This document shows positions 57,986-64,000 of a DNA stretch of 64,000 nucleotides, piece after piece. This DNA comes from Macrophomina tecta (Eukaryota; Ascomycota; Dothideomycetes; Botryosphaeriales; Botryosphaeriaceae): the NCBI GenBank assembly GCA_024180945.1, contig JAKSGN010000043.1:2604001-2668000 (forward strand), in the 5' to 3' direction. The position numbers and the translations under genes are program-made. The notes beneath the pieces are model-generated. The model worked only from the letters and a program-made list of their open reading frames with translations. It was not told the DNA's origin and ran no database searches. The first letter of the stretch is position 1, and every line of letters starts with the position of its first letter.

Positions 57986-60259
57986 ATGCTGCCGCCCGCC
58001 TGTGCCGCGCTTGTCCTCCTTCCCTCGCTGCCGCGACCTGTGTTGGGGCCTGTTTGACATGTCTGGTATCTACAAGCACTCTCTTGTCAGCTCTTCCCGA
58101 ATCCACACACAAACATGCTGACAGTCCCCCCCATGCTTCAGCCCTGCCTTTCGCTGCTGCTGCGGCCGGCGCCGCAAGCGTGGCCGCATATCTCAACGCC
58201 AAGTTCCACCTCGCCCATGACCTGCGCAACGAGCTCATGCTCCCTATCGCCATGGTCTACGCCGCCGTTCGCCTGCGCAAGAACCGCCTGCTGAGCTACC
58301 ACATCCTCGAGGAACAAGCCGAGCGCCAGCCTGACCACCCATGGCTCGTCTACGACGCTGCGGGCGGACCCGAGAGACGACGAGACTGGACATATGCGCA
58401 GTTCCTTTCTGACGTACGCAAAGCCGCCAATTGGCTGAAAGACCACCTAGGCGTCAAGGTCGGCGAGGTCGTCGCACTGGACGGGCCAAACACCCCCGAG
58501 TACATGATCTTCTGGTTTGCCCTAGATGCCCTCGGTGCCGTTCCGAGCTTCATCAACTGCAACTTGACCAGCAAAGCTCTAATCCACTGCGTGACGGTAC
58601 GACTCTGGCCGTTTCCCCAGCCATGCTTGGCCGATCGCCCGCTGACAGAACTTCCCTGCAGCTCTGCGAATGCCGCTATCTCCTCTGTGACACCGAGACC
58701 AAGCCGCTCGTCGAGCCCGACGAAGATGAGCTCAAGACCTCCGGCGTACGCCGCAAAGCCCCAGCCCCTTCTCACAACCCCCCTTCTGTACTGACCTACC
58801 CTCTACAGGTCCGCACCATCTACTACTCCCCCACCCTCCTCACCACCCTCACAGACGACACCCCCATCCCCGCCTCCCTAACCTCCACCATCAAACCCAC
58901 CGACCTCCGCTCCCTCATCTACACCTCGGGCACGACCGGCCTCCCAAAGGCAACTCAGATCTCGACCATCCGCGACCTCGTCTTCAGCTACAATGTCGTG
59001 CGCGCGCTGTCCCTCACCCCCTCGACGCGCATGTACACCTGCATGCCGCTCTACCACATCGCCGCGCACACCCTCTGCACGTTCTCCGTCCTGCACGCCG
59101 GCGGCACGGTGGTGCTGGGCAAGCGTTTCTCGCACGCGTCCTTCTGGCCCGAGGTCGTCGCGGGCGAGGCCACCGTCATCCAGTACGTCGGCGAGCTGTG
59201 CCGCTACCTGATGAACGCGCCGCCGGGGCCTCTCGACCGCGCCCACCGCGTCAAGATGGCTTGGGGAAATGGCATGCGGCCCGATATTTGGGAGGGCTTT
59301 CGGCAGAGGTTCGGCATCGAGACCATCGCGGAGCTGTACGGCGCGACCGATGGGCTGACTAGTGGCATCAATCTGAACAAGGGCGACTTCACCAGGTTTG
59401 CGGTGGCGCTGCGCGGCGGGTTGTGGCGGTTGAAGAATAGGAATCTGGCCGCGATCGTCAAGGTGGATAAGGAGAGTGGGGATGAGATTTTGAGGGGAAA
59501 GGACGGTTGGGCGATAAAATGCGCGGATGGGGAGCCGGGAGAGTTGTTGACGAGGATGGATAGACGCCAGCCGAATGATGGGTTTGCTGGGTATTATAGG
59601 AACGCGAGTGCGGGGAACAAGCGGAAGGTGGAGAATGTGTTTGAGGAGGGGGACCTGTGAGTTCTTTTTCTTTTCTTCCCGAGTTTCCCTTTCGGGGACC
59701 GTTAGTCCTTTCGCTTGCTGGATTATGATGATGAAGACTAACGGCAAGCAATAGGTGGTTCCGCTCGGGCGATATGCTGCGCCTCGACTCGGAAGGGCGC
59801 TTGTACTTCGTCGACCGCATGGGCGACACTTTCCGCTGGAAGGCGGAAAATGTCTCAACCAACGAGGTTTCCGACGTCATTGGCGCGCATCCACATGTCG
59901 CCGAGGCGAATGTATATGGCATCGCTGTGCCTCATACAGAAGGCCGCTGCGGCGGAGCCGCTATCACTTTTGCTAACGGAGTGACGGAAGAGTCGTTCGA
60001 CTTCGAGGGCTTGGCAAGGCACGCTATCAAGTCCCTGCCTAGATACGCGGTGCCCATATTCCTGCGTATCACGCCGAAGATCGACTATACGGGGACGTTG
60101 AAGATGCAGAAGGTGCGCCTGAGGGACGAAGGCATGAACGTGGAGCTGGTGGAGAAGGCTGGAGATAGACTCTACTGGCTACCAACCGGTGGGGATCGGT
60201 ACGTGCCATTCACGGTTGAGGATTACAGGAAGATACAGGATGCGAAGCTGAAGCTGTAA
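57986..60259 (+). CDS. Very-long-chain acyl-CoA synthetase / fatty acid transporter (FAT1-like)
   Basis: Firm exons are 58142-58596, 58662-58745, 58809-59656 and 59755-60259, with matching phases. A tiny first exon, 57986-58001 (MLPPA), splices in the right phase but uses a weak donor (GTGCCG), so the 5' end is uncertain. The product is about 635 aa. The AMP-binding motif YTSGTTGLPKATQ is clear, with the FATP signature region from LYGATDG to GDLWFRSGDM and FVDRMGDTFRWKGEN-like FVDRMGDTFRWKAEN. The C-terminal lysine region (TGTLKMQKVRLRDEG) is intact. The N-terminal hydrophobic segment (AAAAAGAASVAAYL) suits membrane association. The family activates long or unusual acids to CoA thioesters at peroxisome or ER membranes. 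Here it may supply an acyl-CoA to the neighbouring enzymes. Confidence 0.9.
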
Positions 60260-60382
60260 TAACAAACACGAGATGAGGGGATACATATAGGTATGGTAAG
60301 CAATATTCATACAAATTAAGTGCTACTCCACAATCAAAGGAGAAAAACACCAGTATCAAAACTCACCTCGCAGCAACCGCAC

Positions 60383-61727
60383 CTACTCGTCATCCGGCCC
60401 CGCAGGACGCGTGCTAGCAGCCAAATTGCACTGCCTAAACAACCTCACCTCATCCTCCGCAAACGCCCCGACAACCGAATGAATGACGCCGTGGTTGTTA
60501 AACAGCACTAAGTCTCCCTCCTCCCAATCATGCGGATACACATACTGCGGCGCAATCCCCGGCCGCTGCATCCTATACAGAATCTTCCTCACCTCCTCCA
60601 AATCCTCCACCACGCGCCCATCTCGCAAATGGATCCTCCTCGCCGCACTCGGATGCACCTGCAGCGCCAGCCTCCCCGTCACGGGGTTCTTCCAGCACAT
60701 CGGCAGCACCATGATCTTGTCCGCCTCGACCGGCGGCAGCTCCTCCTCGCGCAGCTCCTTCCCTTCGCTCACCATCCCCAGCCCGTTCGGCCGCGACCCG
60801 GCCCCGGACATCCAGATGTACGGGTGCGGCGCGTACTCGACCCTGCTGGTGCGCGCGAGCTCGCGGTCCGCGGGCGACAGCAGCTCGTACATCCGGTAGC
60901 CGCTCGCGAACGCCGTCGTGCCCAGCGGCACCGGCAGCTCGTCGCCGCTGCCGTCGTCGTACCGGCACACCTGCCGCCTGCCCCCCGGCACTCGCACCGC
61001 CAGCAGCGACGTCACGCGCGGCGGGTTCAGCGCGTACAGCGCCGCGTCGATGTGCCAGCGGAAGAAGCGCGTGTGCGTGAGGTCCAGCTCCGCGGGCACG
61101 TGCGGCGGCGCGTGGAACTTGCGGTGGTGCGGGTGCCGCAGCGTGATGTCGGTCAGGCCGGCGTAGGAGGCGATGTGCCCGTTGCCGATGACTTGGACCT
61201 GCGGTTGCGAGGGGATGGTCTTGAGGTCCGGGTGCAGGACGGAGCGCTTGGCGTCGAGGGTGGTGCCGTGGCCGTAGGTGTCGGTGGCGGGGTCGAAGCG
61301 GCGGGTGAGGTCGTACTGGGCGCGTGGGGAGAGCGTGGGCGTGGATTTGATGACGAGGACGCTGTGCTGGTAGAGGGCGTCGTGGAGGAAGGCGAAGTCG
61401 GCGTCTGAGGGGCGGGTTGGATGTTAGTGATTGTTGGTGGGTATGGTTGGGGGGAGTTGTGTGTGTGTGTATACTTACGCATAGGTGGTTACCGATCCCC
61501 GGAGTGCACCCTTTTCTTCTACAGTTCACGATTTCCCGACGTTTCATTCATTTCATTTTTCATTTTTTTTTTTCTTTCTGCAGCAGCAGCAGCAGCAGCA
61601 GCAGCTGTGTTTACTTACCGCTGAGGTTCTCGACGTCGAGACCCGTGACGACGGCGCCAAAATCCACGTCCGAGCCGGGAGCCTTGGGCAGGGGCTGTAC
61701 TGACGGAGAAGACACGGAGTGAGGCAT
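60383..61727 (-). CDS. TauD/TfdA-family Fe(II)/2-oxoglutarate dioxygenase
   Basis: Exons 61727-61619 and 61404-60383 (minus) join in phase 1 (VENLSDADFAFLHDALYQHSV) to give 376 aa. The family hydroxylates or desaturates small acids, sulfonates or aromatic ethers with 2-oxoglutarate and iron. The HxD motif is FFRWHIDAALY (His 154, Asp 156). The distal His is in NNHGVIHSV (about 345), and the 2-oxoglutarate Arg in RLFRQCNL (about 360). The N-terminal landmark GAVVTGLDVENLS is present. The 214-bp intron contains (CAG)8, a poly-T tract and a short TG repeat. The 3' end converges on the acyl-CoA synthetase with only 123 bp between stops. The start is the ATG that begins MPHSVSSPSVQPLPK. Confidence 0.92.
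61581..61604 (+). repeat. (CAG)8 in an intron
   Basis: Eight perfect CAG units in the intron of the TauD-like gene, beside a T-rich tract. Confidence 0.9.
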
Positions 61728-62224
61728 CTTGCTAATTTGTGTGGAATCACAATACGACAATATGTCAGAGAGTTTGTTGATGGGAGAGGATGGGGAGAGC
61801 CAAGATGTCTCCGGAGCTAGTTTTATAGACTGACGAACCGCGTAGGAGGGCGGAGGTCTCCTATCAGAGAGATAATCGCTCCGTAAGGATTTTGGCATGT
61901 GGGTATTGCGGGGCATGGAGAGGCGAGAGATGTCGGAGAGCGCCGATGAGAACTGCCGCGATCGCTCGGGCAATCTTATCTCTCGGACTCCTTCTCCGTT
62001 GCTGTTGACCTGGAACTGTCGCCCAGTTTCAGCAAGCCGAAAGATTAATCCGTCTAAATTTGCGCTTCCATCCAAGCGCACACTTAGCGCAAGCATTCAT
62101 GGGCAACGTGATTAAAAAAAAAACTTGAGTCATCTTATTTGCATTTTATTAACAATTGCGCTGGTTAGCCTCTCCTTTCCTTTCGAAGTACACAGTACAT
62201 ATCATTCACATCAGTCATTAGACC
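61728..62224. other. Intergenic region between the dioxygenase start and the GH16 stop
   Basis: About 500 bp. It includes the dioxygenase promoter; the minus-strand frame running to 62096 is open upstream sequence, not a longer protein. Confidence 0.45.
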
Positions 62225-63511
62225 CTAAAGCAAAAGCAAGGCAACAAAGAAGCTCCCGAACAAGAACTCCCTCAGCCCCGCGCTCACCCTCCCCACTCCA
62301 CCGCTCGAAGAGCCGCTCGACGATGTCGGCGTCGGCGTCGGCGTTGGCGTCTGGGTACTGGCGCCAGAACTGTCTGGCGTAGAAACAGCCACCGCACTCA
62401 CCGCCATCCCAGTGCTACTGCTGCTACTGCTGCTACTGCTGCTACTGCTGCTACTGCTGCTACTGCTGCTACTACTGTTACTGATGCTGCTCCTGCTGCT
62501 GCTGCTGCTGCTGCTACTGCTCTCGCTCCCAGTCGTTGTCGTCGTCATCGTCGCCGCCGCCGTTGTCGTCGCCGTCCCATTGCTCTCGCACGTCGTCCCA
62601 ATCAACGCAATACTATCCGAGCTGCCCGTCGTATCCGTATAGTTGTAGCTCGTCGCGGGATTGTAGTTCGTGATGCGCACCTTCTCGACCGTCATGGTCC
62701 ACGGCATGCCCGCCGCGGCGCTGTACGTGGTGTTGCCGCCGGCCCAGACGCGCGTCCAGTACGAGTTGTCCTCGTCGCCGCCGGCCCAGATGCCGAGGCG
62801 CAGCGTGCTCGGCGTCTGGGGGAAGTTGGTGCCCGAGACGGCGTCGGCGTAGGCGAGCGTGCGGACGGCCGTGCCGTCGATGGACCACACGATCTGCGAG
62901 GCCGTCCAGTCGATGGTGTAGGTGTGCGACGTCTCCTCGGGCGTGGCGACCGCGTGCTCGGCCTCGCGGTCGTAGGTGGTGGTGTTGCCTTTGCCGAAGT
63001 AGTTGGACTGGACGAGCGTGTCTTCGCCGCCGAGGAATTCCTGTTGGTGGTGGTGGTGAGATCGTTAGCGCGGGCCGCTCCCCACGGCGCAGCGGCGCGG
63101 GCAAAGTGCTTGGCTTGTGGGAACTCTTACCCAGTCGATCTCGTCCAGGTCGTTGCTCTCGAGCACTATCGAGCTGACGATGCCCGTTCCCGGCGCCGAC
63201 TTCATCGTCACCTCCACCTTGCCGTAGAAGATGTAGAAGTCCGTCTCGATCGTCGGCGCATCGCCGCGCTGGGCGATGGTGAACTCGGCCCCGGCGTCAG
63301 TGTAGGACACGGTGCCCGCCAGGCTGTGCCAGCTGCTGTTGTCGCCCGTTGTGAAGTCCGTCTCGAAGACGGTCGATTGGCAGAGCCCTTCATCGGCGGG
63401 GCACGGGAATTGCGATGAGTCGGTGGGGTTGCAGCTGGAGTACGTCTGGGCGGTGGCGAGGGGGATGAGAGCTGCGAGAGCCGTCGCAGTGTAAGAGAGT
63501 TTTGAAGACAT
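62225..63511 (-). CDS. GPI-anchored Crh-type GH16 transglycosylase
   Basis: Exons 63511-63131 and 63040-62225 (minus) join in phase 0 over a 90-bp intron to give 398 aa. A signal peptide (MSSKLSYTATALAALIPLATA) and cysteine-containing N-terminus precede the GH16 domain. The catalytic motif is split by the intron: DLDEIDW ends exon 1 and EFLGG begins exon 2, making the E-I-D-x-E active site. A Ser/Thr-rich region with a long Ser tract encoded by AGC/AGT repeats (about 280-340), a TPTPTPT stretch, and a C-terminal hydrophobic tail (FLFGSFFVALLLL) mark a GPI-anchored wall protein. Crh enzymes link chitin to beta-glucan in the cell wall. It is probably unrelated to the metabolic genes to its left. 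Confidence 0.93.
62416..62520 (+). repeat. Trinucleotide (CTG/CTA) repeat encoding the Ser tract of the GH16 protein
   Basis: Alternating CTG and CTA units on the plus strand read as AGC/AGT serine codons on the minus strand. Such tracts vary in length between strains. Confidence 0.85.
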
Positions 63512-64000
63512 GATGGGAGTCCTCGTGTGGTTATTACCGCTTCCGGTAAGGCGCGGATCGGGGTTGCGCGGAAGGGTGGACGGAGTGTCACACCCGGCCC
63601 TAGTAACGATCGTGGTCTCTGTGGTCTGGGGAAAACGAAGGGATTGCCCAAGAGCTCAAGCGTCTGGAGATTGGAAGCCTGAAAAAATGGGAATGGATTG
63701 TCTCTATATCTACAGAGTAAACGAGGAGCACGGTTGAAGTGACGACGACTGGTGCTAGGGAGCATGCCGTAAAAATGCCTGGAAGCCGCGCCATCTTTGA
63801 GAGGGCTGGTTGAGCGGTCACTGGTGGCGTGTCTCTGGCGGTGGGTCTGTCTGCGCGGTTGTACGAGACAGACACGCTGGTCGTGTCCGTGGACGAGCGG
63901 CACGTCGAAAGCGCTGACGCGGCCTTGGCGTGGCTGTGAAAATCTCAGGGCTCACTAACTCCGCGTGGCAGACAACATGTACCGAGGGAAGGCTGGAGAA
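63512..64000. other. Upstream region of the GH16 gene
   Basis: Minus-strand frames upstream (63600-63903) are not in a position to extend the GH16 protein and lack motifs. Nothing else seen. Confidence 0.4.

Noticed and set aside
58878..59858. Minus-strand 326-aa open frame
   Set aside because: Antisense to the acyl-CoA synthetase, low complexity.
60530..61547. Overlapping 292-aa plus and 324-aa minus frames rich in Arg/Pro/His
   Set aside because: Both are off-frame readings of the TauD-like exon.
62412..62642. Poly-leucine frame
   Set aside because: Off-strand reading of the serine-codon repeat of the GH16 gene.
31600..63600. Polyketide synthase, NRPS or terpene synthase
   Set aside because: No frame shows their core motifs, so I do not call a classical secondary-metabolite cluster.

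Overview
The window looks like nuclear DNA of a filamentous ascomycete (Pezizomycotina, probably Dothideomycetes; the class is an inference). Introns are 45-120 bp with GT(A/G)AGT donors and CTAAC/CTGAC-like branch points. The gene families are fungal: PEX2, DUF4246, zinc-ribbon/F-box proteins, MFS and ABCC transporters, Crh-type GH16, and an OrsD (PF12013) relic. No rRNA, tRNA, CRISPR or bacterial operon was seen. Exon structures were read by hand from splice motifs and reading phase.

Layout. (1) 1-2.4 kb: no supported gene. (2) 2.5-7.7 kb: a divergent 6-phosphogluconate dehydrogenase, a small two-exon gene, and PEX2 on the minus strand. (3) 7.8-24.2 kb: about 16 kb with no intact protein gene. 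It holds a broken OrsD-type zinc-finger gene, a U2-like snRNA sequence lacking the branch-point pairing motif, coding-like fragments on the minus strand, and a short interstitial telomere-like repeat. (4) 24.3-29.9 kb: an unrecognised gene of at least nine small exons (287 aa) whose first intron contains a complete hAT transposon (2,725 bp, 21-bp terminal inverted repeats, perfect 8-bp target duplication, intact two-exon transposase). (5) 31.0-31.4 kb: a two-exon gene for a 67-aa secreted cysteine-rich protein. (6) 31.6-63.5 kb: dense metabolic genes. These are an acyl-CoA oxidase-like protein, an ABCC transporter, a metallo-beta-lactamase-fold hydrolase, an F-box protein with one in-frame TGA, a short-chain dehydrogenase/reductase (SDR), a DUF4246 protein, a D-2-hydroxyacid dehydrogenase, a second SDR, a P450, an MFS transporter, a FAT1-like acyl-CoA synthetase, a TauD-type dioxygenase and a Crh-type GH16 glycosidase.

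How the genes may work together. The right half has the composition of a catabolic or specialised-metabolism neighbourhood: acyl activation, oxidation by P450, dioxygenase and acyl-CoA oxidase-like enzymes, reduction by SDRs and a hydroxyacid dehydrogenase, hydrolysis, and two exporters. No polyketide synthase, NRPS or terpene synthase is present, and no pathway-specific transcription factor was seen. Co-regulation is therefore a hypothesis. The left half resembles a fast-turnover compartment with decayed genes, a transposon and small orphan genes.
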